Source of the DNA: JBJGXI01 sp045635475
GTDB lineage: Bacteria; Bacillota; Bacilli; Bacillales; Amphibacillaceae
DNA: 40,312 bases
Direction: 5' to 3'
Assembly (NCBI RefSeq): GCF_045635475.1
Contig: NZ_JBJGXI010000051.1
Span: 1 to 40,312, forward strand
How positions within the stretch are numbered: position 1 is the first letter of the stretch; every line of letters starts with the position of its first letter. Under the pieces are notes generated by a model. It did no database searches and was not told the origin of the DNA. It saw only the letters and a list, made by a program, of their open reading frames with translations. Shown here piece by piece: positions 15,781 through 24,137 of this stretch. The translations under genes were made by a program, and so were the position numbers.

Positions 15781-16656
15781 TTAATAATATTGTTCAAAAT
15801 CCTCATCAATATAAGGCATTCCTGTCCGCAACAACCCTTTTGTCTCAACTCCGCCCAAACCTTTTTCACCTGTCATTGTATTGCGCAAGACATCCCACAC
15901 TTCAACTTTCTCCATAAAAGGTGTAAATGCAATCTTAGCAGCAATATAGACAGGATCTAGTGCATGAATATTTACACGGGTAGGGGAACTTGCAAAATTA
16001 GAACCTGCTCGGATTAACGACTCAAAATGAGATTGACAGGCACCAGCAAAAATAATCAACTGATCCAGATTAGGGACAACTTTTCTAGCTTCCCTTACTG
16101 TTTCAGCGAAGTATCTGGAATGACGGTAGGCACGAATATCATTTTTAGCACCTTTGTTACGTGAGAATGCGTCGTGTCCAGTAATCACGATCATGTCCGG
16201 TTGAATCTTCTTTACAAGTGCTCCTATCTTACTCGGCATTTCCTTCTCATCTAGATGAACACCGTGCACTTGCAGACCCATTCGTTGATAGAGATCAATA
16301 CACTTCTTTAAGTATAATCGGTCTCCATCAAGGTGAAGCACGCGTGCAGGAATTTGGAAATAGTTATTCGGTTGATGATATCCAGAGGTTGATTCATAAT
16401 CTCTTTTCTCTTTCATTAATTGAAAATCTTGTCTAAATAAGCGGAATGAATAATCCTCTTTATCTTTCTGTTTCTTTCTTCTTGTTTCTAAATCTCTTCC
16501 TTCAATCAGAACTAAATCATCCGGATCAGCATCTGCCTCAAGTCGTATATCTTCACCGTGTAATAGTACCGTACGCTCTTCAATATTGCTTACACGGAAT
16601 ACAATATCATGTTGATACGAGGAACGTGTTACTAACTCCCCAATCGATAGATTCAT
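15781..16656 (-). CDS. yabG: Sporulation-specific protease YabG
   Basis: Mother-cell protease that trims spore coat proteins such as SpoIVA, SafA and YeeK and promotes coat cross-linking in B. subtilis. Recognised by family segments MNLSIGELVTRSSYQHDIVF at the start, ITGHDAFSRNKGAKNDIRAY, and IIFAGACQSHFESLIRAGSN; the cysteine and histidine in the last are candidate catalytic residues. The ATG at 16656 (291 residues) has GAGGTGG upstream and matches the family start; an upstream in-frame start at 16671 is not supported. Downstream of ksgA, as in B. subtilis. A SigK-like promoter overlaps the ksgA 3' flank. Confidence 0.95.
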   Translation of the reverse strand: MNLSIGELVTRSSYQHDIVFRVSNIEERTVLLHGEDIRLEADADPDDLVLIEGRDLETRRKKQKDKEDYSFRLFRQDFQLMKEKRDYESTSGYHQPNNYFQIPARVLHLDGDRLYLKKCIDLYQRMGLQVHGVHLDEKEMPSKIGALVKKIQPDMIVITGHDAFSRNKGAKNDIRAYRHSRYFAETVREARKVVPNLDQLIIFAGACQSHFESLIRAGSNFASSPTRVNIHALDPVYIAAKIAFTPFMEKVEVWDVLRNTMTGEKGLGGVETKGLLRTGMPYIDEDFEQYY

Positions 16657-16724
16657 GTTTCCACCTCTCACCTAGGCCATTTTCTATAGTGACAACTTTG
16701 TTTCGTTGTTTATCAGTTATTAAA

Positions 16725-16751
16725 TAGCCTATGCTTGAGATAAAAACTTGT
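16725..16751 (-). promoter_or_regulatory. Possible SigK promoter of yabG
   Basis: Minus strand: -35 AC (16751-16750) within CACA, 16-base spacer, -10 CATAGGCTA (16733-16725). The -10 fits CATANNNTA and the spacing is within the SigK range. The -35 carries little information, so this is moderate evidence. Confidence 0.5.
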
Positions 16752-16754
16752 GCC

Positions 16755-17633
16755 TTAATTACTGGAATAAAACCGATTCGCTAATACTGCAAATTCTTCC
16801 ATCGCAAGCGATTCTCCCCTTCTTGTCCCATCAATTCCACTTTCTATCAACACCGCTTCAATTTCTTCTTTATTCATTTTTTCTCCTAAGAAGCGTGCAA
16901 GGTTATTTCGTAATGTTTTTCGACGTTGTGCAAAGCAGCCTTGAACGAATTCGAAGAAAAATTCTTCATTCTTCACATCCACGGGTGGTTTATCTCTTAG
17001 CTCAAGATGCAATACGGAAGAGTCAACATTTGGCTGTGGCATAAATACCGTTTTCGGTACAGTCATTACAACCTTTGCCTGCGTATAATACTGAACTGCA
17101 ATCGATAATGAACCATAGCTCTTGGTATTAGGATTAGCTGCCATGCGTTCAGCAACCTCTTTCTGTATCATTACAGTAAAGCTTGCAACCGGTAGACGGT
17201 CCATTAACAATTTCATCAAAATTGGCGTAGTAATGTAATAAGGTAAATTTGCAACTACTTTGATCGGTGTAGTTGTGTCGAACTGAGTAGCAATAACTTG
17301 TCGAATATCCGCTTTCAAAATGTCTTGATGGATAATTTCAACATTATCATAGGACCCTAAAGTCTCTTTTAATATCGGAACTAAGCGGCCATCAATTTCA
17401 AAGGCGACAACTTTATTGGCATGAATAGCTAATTGTTCTGTTAATGCCCCCATACCAGGACCAATCTCTATTGCATTGGATTCCTTATCAATACCAGCGA
17501 AATTTAATATTTTTTTTAATGTATTCACATCAATAAGAAAGTTTTGTCCTAAGCTTTTTTTAAATGAAAACCCGTATTTTTGTAATATTTCTTTTGTACG
17601 GGAAGGTGTGGCTACCGGTCGTTCATTATTCAT
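16755..17633 (-). CDS. ksgA: 16S rRNA dimethyltransferase KsgA/RsmA
   Basis: Dimethylates the two adjacent adenines in helix 45 of 16S rRNA late in 30S assembly; its loss gives kasugamycin resistance. The SAM-binding motif is AIEIGPGMGALTEQLA and the catalytic motif is NLPYYITTP. Length 292 is normal. The ATG has GGGAGG 6 bases upstream and lies 8 bases inside the end of rnmV, so the two are translationally coupled, the conserved order. Confidence 0.98.
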   Translation of the reverse strand: MNNERPVATPSRTKEILQKYGFSFKKSLGQNFLIDVNTLKKILNFAGIDKESNAIEIGPGMGALTEQLAIHANKVVAFEIDGRLVPILKETLGSYDNVEIIHQDILKADIRQVIATQFDTTTPIKVVANLPYYITTPILMKLLMDRLPVASFTVMIQKEVAERMAANPNTKSYGSLSIAVQYYTQAKVVMTVPKTVFMPQPNVDSSVLHLELRDKPPVDVKNEEFFFEFVQGCFAQRRKTLRNNLARFLGEKMNKEEIEAVLIESGIDGTRRGESLAMEEFAVLANRFYSSN

Positions 17634-18186
17634 CGTCTTCCTCCCTTAAAATCTTGTACATTGCCTTTTCAAATGTCGGTAAAGAAATTTGGAACATGGA
17701 TAATCGTTTAAGCAATTGCTTACCATTCATTGTTCCAATTCGAAGTAGTTGCCCTAGCTTTTCTCTTCTTTGTCTAGCTCGCTTACCGCCCAATAGTCCA
17801 AATTCCAGTAAATCCTGCTTAGTTATTGGCGATTGATACGCCTCTTTTGGTTCATAAACCCCAGCGAGTGCTGCGATAATTGTTGTGGATGATGCATGCT
17901 CAATACCAATGCCTTTGTTATGTTTTGCTTTTGCTTCCTGTTTCGTTAAAAAAGCATGCTTGCAGCCTGGCACTGCATTGGATACGATATGTCTGATTCG
18001 CTCTCCAGGATAGTCTGGATCAGTAAAGATAATAACCCCACGCTTTTCTTTTGCATGCTGAATCTGCTTTATAACTGCATCTCCTATTGCAGATCCATTC
18101 GTTTCAATTGTATCTGCCTCTACAGCCTGTTTTATCTTAGCTGTATCATCTTTACCCTCGACTACTATAACTTCTTTAATATGCAC
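17626..18186 (-). CDS. rnmV: Ribonuclease M5
   Basis: Toprim nuclease that matures 5S rRNA by cutting both strands of the precursor stem, using a ribosomal protein as cofactor. The Toprim glutamate is in VIVVEGKDDTAKI and the DxD in IFTDPDYPGERIR. I prefer the GTG at 18186 (186 residues, same as B. subtilis): GGGGGA lies 7 bases upstream and the family start is IKEVIVVEG. The ATG at 18210 has no ribosome site. It overlaps ksgA. A short palindromic element lies 40-84 bases upstream. Confidence 0.95.
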   Translation of the reverse strand: MHIKEVIVVEGKDDTAKIKQAVEADTIETNGSAIGDAVIKQIQHAKEKRGVIIFTDPDYPGERIRHIVSNAVPGCKHAFLTKQEAKAKHNKGIGIEHASSTTIIAALAGVYEPKEAYQSPITKQDLLEFGLLGGKRARQRREKLGQLLRIGTMNGKQLLKRLSMFQISLPTFEKAMYKILREEDDE

Positions 18187-18225
18187 GCTACTATCCCCCA
18201 TGAGCTTCATAAAAATATGTATCTA

Positions 18226-18270
18226 AGCTAATTTCACGAATAACTAAATATCAGTATTATGAAATTGACT
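18226..18270. repeat. Shortest copy of the AT-rich palindromic element
   Basis: The left end AGCTAATTTCACGAATA and the right end (minus strand AGTCAATTTCATAATACTGA) are inverted repeats over about 16 bases with only about 13 bases between. It matches the ends of the larger copies and looks like a deletion derivative. It stands between the yabE terminator and rnmV, within the likely rnmV promoter region. The rest of the gap (18271-18413) holds nothing I can name. Confidence 0.65.
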
Positions 18271-18413
18271 AATCTTATTAATATAGGTACCAAATTGTCT
18301 TTCTATCATAGTATATATAGCTACAAAGTGCTAAGGAAACTTAAATGATTCAGAACAAAGTGTTCCGTTTACCTTGTTCATCCTATACTTAGATATTTCC
18401 AACTGCAAAAAAA

Positions 18414-18446
18414 ATACCCCTACCACCAAAGGAATGGTAAGGGATA
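18414..18446 (-). terminator. Terminator of yabE
   Basis: Minus strand: ATCCCTTACC pairs with GGTGGTAGGGGTAT, followed by TTTTTTTT, 14 bases after the yabE stop codon. Confidence 0.88.
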
Positions 18447-18459
18447 TTCATGGAAATTG

Positions 18460-19662
18460 TTACTTGCCATATACTTTTACACGCACTTTCCTATGTCCAT
18501 AGTCATAGCCGTATTTACTGGAGTGTACAAACAAATCGATACGATTACCTTTAATCGCTCCACCAATATCTCCTGCTATGGCGTTTCCGTAACCTTCTAC
18601 CCAAACTTTAGATCCTAGAGGAATAACTCTCGGGTCGACTGCTACAACCTTTTTATCAGGCGCATTTCGCAAATCAATACCGGTAGAAGTAATACCTCTA
18701 CATCCATTACATTTTTCTGTATAAACGGTTGCTGTCATGTAGAATTCTTTGACCGCTTCTCCGTTATCACCACGAGAGACGGTATAGTTAGTTGCTTTAA
18801 CTGCTTCTTTTGTACCAACAGCAACGACACGTTGTTCGCTTTCCTTGGTAACTTCTTCACTAACTAATTCACGACTTACTTCCTTACCGTTCTCTAAGGT
18901 AACTTCGAATGTCTTAGTAATTACTCCATTTTCACCAGGTGAAACGACTTGTTCTTTACCTTTGTCAATAGAGCTATCATTTTTCTTTACAACGGTGTAA
19001 TCTTTTGATTCTTCAATGATGTCCGTTACTTTTTCTACACGGGTGATTGAAATCGACGTATCTTTGGACAGATTAGCCGTTAATTCCGGCTCTAACCGAT
19101 CAAGCTCTCCCAGCTTTATATTATTCTCGCTTAATAGATTCTCTACGTTTCCACCAGTCGTCCAAATCGTTTGTTCCTCACCGCCATCATTAACGGTAAC
19201 TTGGAACGCCTGCTGAATTTCAATTGCTAAGCCATTTTCGATCGCTGCGTTATTTGCAAGCGATACGTTGTCATGCTCAGTAAAATTCATTTCCTTTTCA
19301 GCAAAAAATGAACCGACTGTTTCTTGCGTTGTGTAATATTCTTGTTCTTTTCCATCGATGGAAACAACAACTTTTTTCGCTTTCGTATACGTTACTTCCA
19401 TACCCGATGTGATGTTTTCTTCTAATTTATGTGATAATTTATCATGATCTGCTGCTTCGATGTTTAGTTCTTCTAGTAATTCTTCAACAGTATTTGCGTG
19501 TGTTCTTACGGTGGTCTCTTCATCATTTTGAACGACCGTAACTTCTGCCTTTGTTAACTGGTAAACTACCATGCTTCCAAATGCAAGTAACGCTATGATA
19601 CTGAGAATCGGGATTACCAGCTTATGTTTTAAAACCGGCAATAGCTTTGAAACTTTATTCAC
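18460..19662 (-). CDS. yabE: YabE: secreted G5/3D-domain cell-wall protein (Rpf-like)
   Basis: Predicted envelope-anchored muralytic protein of the Sps/Rpf-like group. About 400 residues: one N-terminal membrane anchor (about 12-35), then repeated DUF348 units (each like VTVVQNDEETTVRTHANTVE; two clear, a third degenerate), a G5 domain (about 205-280) and a C-terminal 3D domain (about 300-400) with the conserved aspartates in TSTGIDLRNAPDKKVVAVDP, GDIGG and NRIDLFV. I prefer the GTG at 19662, 9 bases from AAGGAGG; the ATG at 19668 is only 3 bases away. A perfect-hexamer SigA promoter lies upstream, leaving a leader of about 20 bases, too short for a riboswitch. Confidence 0.9.
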   Translation of the reverse strand: MNKVSKLLPVLKHKLVIPILSIIALLAFGSMVVYQLTKAEVTVVQNDEETTVRTHANTVEELLEELNIEAADHDKLSHKLEENITSGMEVTYTKAKKVVVSIDGKEQEYYTTQETVGSFFAEKEMNFTEHDNVSLANNAAIENGLAIEIQQAFQVTVNDGGEEQTIWTTGGNVENLLSENNIKLGELDRLEPELTANLSKDTSISITRVEKVTDIIEESKDYTVVKKNDSSIDKGKEQVVSPGENGVITKTFEVTLENGKEVSRELVSEEVTKESEQRVVAVGTKEAVKATNYTVSRGDNGEAVKEFYMTATVYTEKCNGCRGITSTGIDLRNAPDKKVVAVDPRVIPLGSKVWVEGYGNAIAGDIGGAIKGNRIDLFVHSSKYGYDYGHRKVRVKVYGK

Positions 19663-19694
19663 GCTCATTTGCCTCCTTATTCACCCGTCGTTGT

Positions 19695-19724
19695 ATTATA
19701 TAAACAACCATTACGGACTGTCAA
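19695..19724 (-). promoter_or_regulatory. SigA promoter of yabE
   Basis: Minus strand: TTGACA (19724-19719), 18-base spacer, TATAAT (19700-19695). Both hexamers are perfect. Confidence 0.85.
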
Positions 19725-19850
19725 TTGCTTCCGCTTTCAATATTTTTTTGCAAATACGCTATAAACCCTTTGTTTTCAAGCCTTCTTCTATAATTATTTC
19801 AAAAACATTAAAATTAGGTTACAGCGTTAACCTCGTCCCTACATAAAGAA

Positions 19851-19879
19851 AGAGAAGTTAGTTTTATTCTAACTCCTCC
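19851..19879 (-). terminator. Terminator of tatD
   Basis: Minus strand: GGAGGAGTTAG-aataaaa-CTAACTTCTCT followed by TTCTTT. It lies 70-99 bases after tatD, a little far but the only hairpin in the gap. Confidence 0.75.
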
Positions 19880-19949
19880 CATTATCGACAACAAATTATT
19901 CTTTTATTACAAAAATGGTTCGACAAAAATGGACACATACTTTCTAAGC

Positions 19950-20720
19950 TTATTCTGTTATCCCGAAAAGATGTAATGCATTATTCGTTGTTGCTTCACT
20001 TATTTCTTCCAACGAAACGCCACGTAGGTCAGCAATTTGTTCTGCTACCAACTTTACGTATGCAGGCTCATTTCGTTTTCCACGATTCGGATGTGGTGCT
20101 AAGAATGGACAATCTGTTTCAATTAGTAAGCGATTAAGTGGAACGATTTCAGCTACCTCTTTCGGAAGAGGAGCATTCTTAAACGTCACTGGCCCTCCTA
20201 AAGAAATGTAAAAATTCATGTCCAAACATGTTTGAACATATTCCTTAGAGTCATTATAGCAATGCATAATCCCGCCTACTTCTTTCGCATCCTCTTCTTT
20301 CAAGATTTCAATAATATCTTCTGTCGCTTCTCTATTGTGAATGATGATTGGCATTTTCACTTTTTTTGCAAGCTGAATCTGTTTCCGGAAAACATCTTTT
20401 TGTATATCTTTCGGCGACTTATCCCAATGATAATCTAAACCCATTTCCCCTAGTGCAACAACTTTCGGATGACTCGACAGTTCTTCAAGCCACGCTAACT
20501 CTTTATCAGTCATGTCAATCGCATCGACCGGATGCCAACCAACCGCTGCATATATCTTGTCGTTCTCCTCAGCGATTGCAATTGCCTTTGGAATCGTCTC
20601 ATGGTCAAAACCAACGACTACCATATACTCAACACCCGCTTCTTTTGCACGTTTCATTACATCCTCTCGGTCATCATCAAAATGACTTACATTTAAGTGG
20701 ACGTGTGTATCAAATAACAT
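19950..20720 (-). CDS. tatD: TatD-family metal-dependent deoxyribonuclease
   Basis: TIM-barrel hydrolase of the TatD DNase family (YabD in B. subtilis). The metal-binding pattern is complete: MLFDTHVHLNVSHFDDD at the start (H-x-H), GEMGLDYHWD (Glu), IIHNREA and IMHCYN (His), and LIETDCPFLAPHP (Asp). Length 256 is normal. AAGGAGG lies 11 bases before the ATG. It stands between metS and yabE as in B. subtilis, though a GC-rich repeat has entered between metS and tatD. The physiological substrate is uncertain. Confidence 0.95.
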   Translation of the reverse strand: MLFDTHVHLNVSHFDDDREDVMKRAKEAGVEYMVVVGFDHETIPKAIAIAEENDKIYAAVGWHPVDAIDMTDKELAWLEELSSHPKVVALGEMGLDYHWDKSPKDIQKDVFRKQIQLAKKVKMPIIIHNREATEDIIEILKEEDAKEVGGIMHCYNDSKEYVQTCLDMNFYISLGGPVTFKNAPLPKEVAEIVPLNRLLIETDCPFLAPHPNRGKRNEPAYVKLVAEQIADLRGVSLEEISEATTNNALHLFGITE

Positions 20721-20837
20721 AATTAACTATTCCTCCTTCAATATTTGCATCTTTTTAACACGTGTCGAAGTTTTCTTTTGCGATCATCTGATCTAAGTTA
20801 TAATTTCTAATTTAGTATGGCTCTTTATAAACATAGT

Positions 20838-21262
20838 TGATCTTCAAATCGGAATTGAAGTAAACTCCGGCGTAACCTGGAGAGTGCTTGCATCGCTCCG
20901 GAAATGCCCTTCGCTTTCCGCGGGGGGCTAGTGAGCCTCCTCGAACTGCGTTCTGCGGGGTCTCACTTAGGCCACTATTCCCGCAGGAGTCGAAGTGCAT
21001 TTCCTCCGCTGCTAACGGGTTTGCTCTTTACGTCGGGTGATTGGAGCTCCAGGCAGTCGACTCCAGCGGGAAAAGCGCGAGCTGAAGATCCACTCAGAAG
21101 CGCTCTTTGGGACTGCGATTACTCGTCCCACCGAAAACATTTGCTTCTGAGTTAGCTGAAGCCGTGCCCGCGGAAAGCGACTGCCTGGGGCGGAAATCAC
21201 GTGCACTCCGTTACGACGGAGTTTAGCTCAAATAAACAACAGCTTTTAAAAATACAGCCTTA
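20838..21262. repeat. GC-rich mosaic palindromic repeat, family A, copy 2
   Basis: This fills the metS-tatD gap (20721-21315). The ends are inverted: AAACTCCGGCGTAAC at about 20862 and, read on the minus strand, AAACTCCGTCGTAAC near 21220. The left module (20920-21000) is the inverse of the right modules at 14740-14840 and 31655-31740. A central module contains GACTCCAGCGGGAAAAGCGC and GCGATTACTCGTCCCACCGA, the latter shared with the family B copy at 11912. Two open frames here (minus strand 20812-21000 and 21012-21206) are repeat sequence, not genes. Confidence 0.87.
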
Positions 21263-21267
21263 ATAAA

Positions 21268-21308
21268 AAAAGCGCTTATCAGTTTCAAAAAGGATAAGCG
21301 CTTTTTTA
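21268..21308 (-). terminator. Terminator of metS
   Basis: Minus strand: AAAAAAGCGCTTATCC-tttttgaaac-TGATAAGCGC followed by TTTTTTT, 8 bases after the metS stop codon. The A and T tracts make it potentially bidirectional. Confidence 0.9.
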
Positions 21309-21315
21309 CTGCATA

Positions 21316-23268
21316 TTACTTCACAATTGATCCATTTGGTAACGATTGTTCTACGGTTGCAAGAGATAATTGACCTGATTCGTCTTCACCCGACAAAATC
21401 ATACCTTGGGAAAGCTCGCCACGTAATTTTACTGGTTTTAAATTAGTAACACAGATTACTTTTCTTCCCGCTAATTGTTCTGGCTCATAATATTTAGCAA
21501 TTCCTGAGATTACTTGTCGCTTCTCAGAGCCTAAATCTAATTGAATGCGCAACAGTTTGTCGGCATTTTCCATTTTTTCTGCTCGAATTACTTCTGCAAC
21601 ACGAAGGTCTAGTTTCATGAAATCATCATAAGTAATTTCTTCTTTACCTGTGTTACTTGCTTCTTCTTCCTGGACGGGAGATGACTTTTTCATCATACCT
21701 TTAATAGCTGTAACTTCCTTTTCAACATCTAAACGAGGGAAGATTGGATCTAGTTTTTTCACGTGTGTTCCTTCTGCAACCAGTCCAAAGCTAGTCAAGC
21801 TATCCCATGACTGTTCTTCTTCTTTTGCGACACCAAGTTGAGCAAAGATGCTTGCAGGCGTTTCGGTTAAGAATGGTCGCAACAAAATACCAATTCTGCG
21901 CAGTGCATCCGCTAGATGGGCCATAACATTTCCTAATCGTTCCTTCTTTGATTCATCCTTTGCTAACACCCATGGCGCTGTTTCATCTATATATTTATTT
22001 GTACGACTAATATACTGCCATATCGTTGTTAACGCTACAGAGAACTGCATATGATCAAGTGATTCCTCTACATTCGAAATTGTATTTAAAGCGAGTTCCT
22101 CTAACTGTTGATCAAATGTATCTTCTGCTTTCGTAAAACGTGGGATTTCTCCATCAAAATATTTTACAATCATCGCTATCGTACGATTTAATAAGTTTCC
22201 TAAATCATTCGCTAGGTCGTAGTTCGTTCGCTCAACAAATCCTTCTGGTGTAAACACCCCGTCAGAGCCAAACGGAACTTCTCTTAATAAATAATAGCGA
22301 AGAGCGTCTAGTCCATAAGCATCTGTTAGCTGTATAGGATCGACTACATTTCCTTTTGATTTCGACATTTTTCCATCTTTCATGAGAATCCAGCCATGAG
22401 CAAACACTTGCTTTGGTAACGGAAGATCCAAAGCCATTAACATGATTGGCCAATAAATCGTGTGGAAACGGACAATTTCCTTACTCATTAAATGGACATC
22501 TGCCGGCCAATATTTTTGATAATTTTCATCATTATCTGAGCCATAGCCTAGCGCAGTAATATAATTAGATAAAGCATCAATCCATACGTAAATAACATGT
22601 TTTGGATCACCTGGAACCTTAACTCCCCAGTCAAAGGTTGTTCTGGAAACAGCCAAATCCTCTAACCCAGGTTTAATGAAGTTATTAATCATTTCATTTT
22701 TTCGACTCTCTGGCTGGATGAACGCAGGATTTTCATCATAATATGCTAATAACCGATCTACATATTTACTCATTTTAAAGAAATACGATTCTTCTTTTAC
22801 CTTTTCTACAGATCCACCACAATCAGGACAGTTGCCGTTTTCTAATTGACGCTCTGTAAAAAATGATTCACAAGGTGTACAATACCAGCCTTCATATTCG
22901 TCCAAGTAAATATCACCTTGTTCGAGCAACTGAGCGAATATCTTTTCTACCACTTGTTTATGACGAACCTCAGTTGTACGAATAAAATCTACGTAGGATA
23001 TATCAAGTTTCTTCCATAGGCTCTTAATACCGCTGACAATATCATCTACATATTTTTGAGGTGTTACACCAGCTTCATCCGCTTTTCTTTGAATTTTTTG
23101 CCCATGTTCATCTGTTCCTGTCAAATACATGACATCGTAGCCTCGTAGTCGTTTATATCTTGCCATAGCGTCACCTGCTACAGTCGTGTAGGCGTGACCA
23201 ATGTGTAAATTACCACTTGGATAATAAATTGGTGTTGTAATATAGAACGTGTTCTTTTCCTTTGGCAT
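21316..23268 (-). CDS. metS: Methionyl-tRNA synthetase
   Basis: Class I aminoacyl-tRNA synthetase charging tRNA-Met, including the initiator. The HIGH-type motif is YYPSGNLHIGHAYT near residue 15-28, a CxxC...CxxC zinc knuckle occurs around 129-150 (CTPCESFF and CPDCGG), KMSKSKGN is near 300, and the last 110 residues are the EMAP/Trbp111-type tRNA-binding dimer domain. Length 650 is normal for the Bacillus dimeric form. AAGGAGG precedes the ATG. It diverges from abrB. No T-box specifier or TGGNACCGCG-like antiterminator was seen upstream. Confidence 0.98.
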   Translation of the reverse strand: MPKEKNTFYITTPIYYPSGNLHIGHAYTTVAGDAMARYKRLRGYDVMYLTGTDEHGQKIQRKADEAGVTPQKYVDDIVSGIKSLWKKLDISYVDFIRTTEVRHKQVVEKIFAQLLEQGDIYLDEYEGWYCTPCESFFTERQLENGNCPDCGGSVEKVKEESYFFKMSKYVDRLLAYYDENPAFIQPESRKNEMINNFIKPGLEDLAVSRTTFDWGVKVPGDPKHVIYVWIDALSNYITALGYGSDNDENYQKYWPADVHLMSKEIVRFHTIYWPIMLMALDLPLPKQVFAHGWILMKDGKMSKSKGNVVDPIQLTDAYGLDALRYYLLREVPFGSDGVFTPEGFVERTNYDLANDLGNLLNRTIAMIVKYFDGEIPRFTKAEDTFDQQLEELALNTISNVEESLDHMQFSVALTTIWQYISRTNKYIDETAPWVLAKDESKKERLGNVMAHLADALRRIGILLRPFLTETPASIFAQLGVAKEEEQSWDSLTSFGLVAEGTHVKKLDPIFPRLDVEKEVTAIKGMMKKSSPVQEEEASNTGKEEITYDDFMKLDLRVAEVIRAEKMENADKLLRIQLDLGSEKRQVISGIAKYYEPEQLAGRKVICVTNLKPVKLRGELSQGMILSGEDESGQLSLATVEQSLPNGSIVK

Positions 23269-23475
23269 GACACTACCTCCTTAAAATCATGAATCCTTAT
23301 TACCAATTTTGACGTAAACTGTAAATTTTATAATAATACTGTTTTTATTGTAGCGATTTTATTATAATTTTTCCATTATTACATGAATCCTAAGCTAAAA
23401 AAACAACTATTTCAAATGTTTGACATTCCCTATTTTATGTATAAAATCTAAGATAACAGAAATAGCGCATATTTT

Positions 23476-23501
23476 TGTCGAATTTCTTATTTAATGTCGA
23501 A
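23476..23501 (+). promoter_or_regulatory. Two upstream Spo0A boxes in the metS-abrB gap
   Basis: TGTCGAA occurs at 23476-23482 and 23495-23501, perfect 0A boxes 19 bases apart. They lie about 120-145 bases upstream of the abrB -35. The rest of 23269-23621 is A/T-rich and must hold the metS promoter, which I could not pick with confidence. Confidence 0.6.
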
Positions 23502-23621
23502 TTTTACTGTTTATATTTATTTGAAATTAAGCACTCCAGGAAAGTAGTTCATGTTAAAATGTAATTATCGTTACTTTTAATTAATAACTTTCCTGAAACA
23601 CGAAAATCTAAAGAAAAATTA

Positions 23622-23650
23622 TTGACACTAATGGCAGAGAATGGTAAACT
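23622..23650 (+). promoter_or_regulatory. SigA promoter of abrB
   Basis: TTGACA (23622-23627), 17-base spacer, TAAACT (23645-23650). Perfect -35, weaker -10, positioned 64 bases before the abrB start codon. Confidence 0.8.
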
Positions 23651-23661
23651 TATGCTAAAGA

Positions 23662-23678
23662 TGTCGAATATTGCCGAA
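23662..23678 (+). promoter_or_regulatory. Tandem Spo0A boxes downstream of the abrB promoter
   Basis: TGTCGAA (23662-23668) and TGCCGAA (23672-23678) are 10 bases apart, one helical turn, just after the predicted start of transcription. B. subtilis abrB has the same arrangement, through which phosphorylated Spo0A represses it. Confidence 0.85.
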
Positions 23679-23713
23679 TATACTTTTGAATCATGGAGAG
23701 GGGAAAATTAATA

Positions 23714-23992
23714 ATGAAATCTACTGGGATTGTACGTAAGGTTGATGAATTGGGTCGTGTTGTTATACCGATAGAACTTCGTCGAACGTTGGGGATCAAC
23801 GAAAAGGATGCACTTGAAATTTATGTTGATGACGAACGTATTGTATTGAAAAAATATAAACCAAACATGACTTGTCATGTAACAGGGGAAATTTCTGACG
23901 ATAACTTAACTTTAGCAAACGGAAAATTAATTTTAAGTCCTGAAGGGGCAAAATCTCTAATAGAAGAAATTCAATCACGTTTAGATAAATAA
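23714..23992 (+). CDS. abrB: Transition-state regulator AbrB
   Basis: DNA-binding repressor of stationary-phase genes, including spoVG in B. subtilis. Residues 1-50 (MKSTGIVRKVDELGRVVIPI onward) are the swapped-hairpin DNA-binding domain with the key arginines and Cys54; the C-terminal half mediates tetramerisation. I start at the ATG at 23714 (92 residues); GGAGAGGGG is upstream and the paralogue SpoVT starts the same way. An in-frame ATG at 23693 lies ahead of the ribosome site. It is the only plus-strand gene in the 58-36356 block and has its own promoter, Spo0A boxes and terminator. Confidence 0.96.
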   Translation: MKSTGIVRKVDELGRVVIPIELRRTLGINEKDALEIYVDDERIVLKKYKPNMTCHVTGEISDDNLTLANGKLILSPEGAKSLIEEIQSRLDK

Positions 23993-24001
23993 GCATGTGT
24001 C

Positions 24002-24036
24002 ATACCCCAACCAGTTAGTGGTTGGGGTATTTTAAA
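24002..24036 (+). terminator. Terminator of abrB
   Basis: ATACCCCAACC-agttagt-GGTTGGGGTAT followed by TTTTAAAA, 9 bases after the abrB stop codon. Confidence 0.92.
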
Positions 24037-24043
24037 ATAGTTA

Positions 24044-24062
24044 AGTCAATTTCATAATACTG
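24044..24062. repeat. Solitary end of the AT-rich palindromic element
   Basis: AGTCAATTTCATAATACTG matches the ends of the copies at 37073, 38587 and 39029 almost exactly, but I found no partner end before rsmI. It is a remnant directly behind the abrB terminator, in the convergent abrB-rsmI gap. No clear rsmI terminator was found. Confidence 0.6.
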
Positions 24063-24137
24063 ACAATTCGTTCATTTATAAATGGGTGCTTACGCTTTTA
24101 TCCTTAGTAAGTACACCACTTAAGTACAGATTACCCT

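Noticed and set aside
20812..21206. Several 60-83-codon open frames on both strands between tatD and metS
   Set aside because: They coincide with family A repeat modules; the GC-rich palindromic sequence opens frames by chance on both strands.
23269..23460. T-box riboswitch upstream of metS
   Set aside because: No antiterminator T-box core and no leader terminator before metS.
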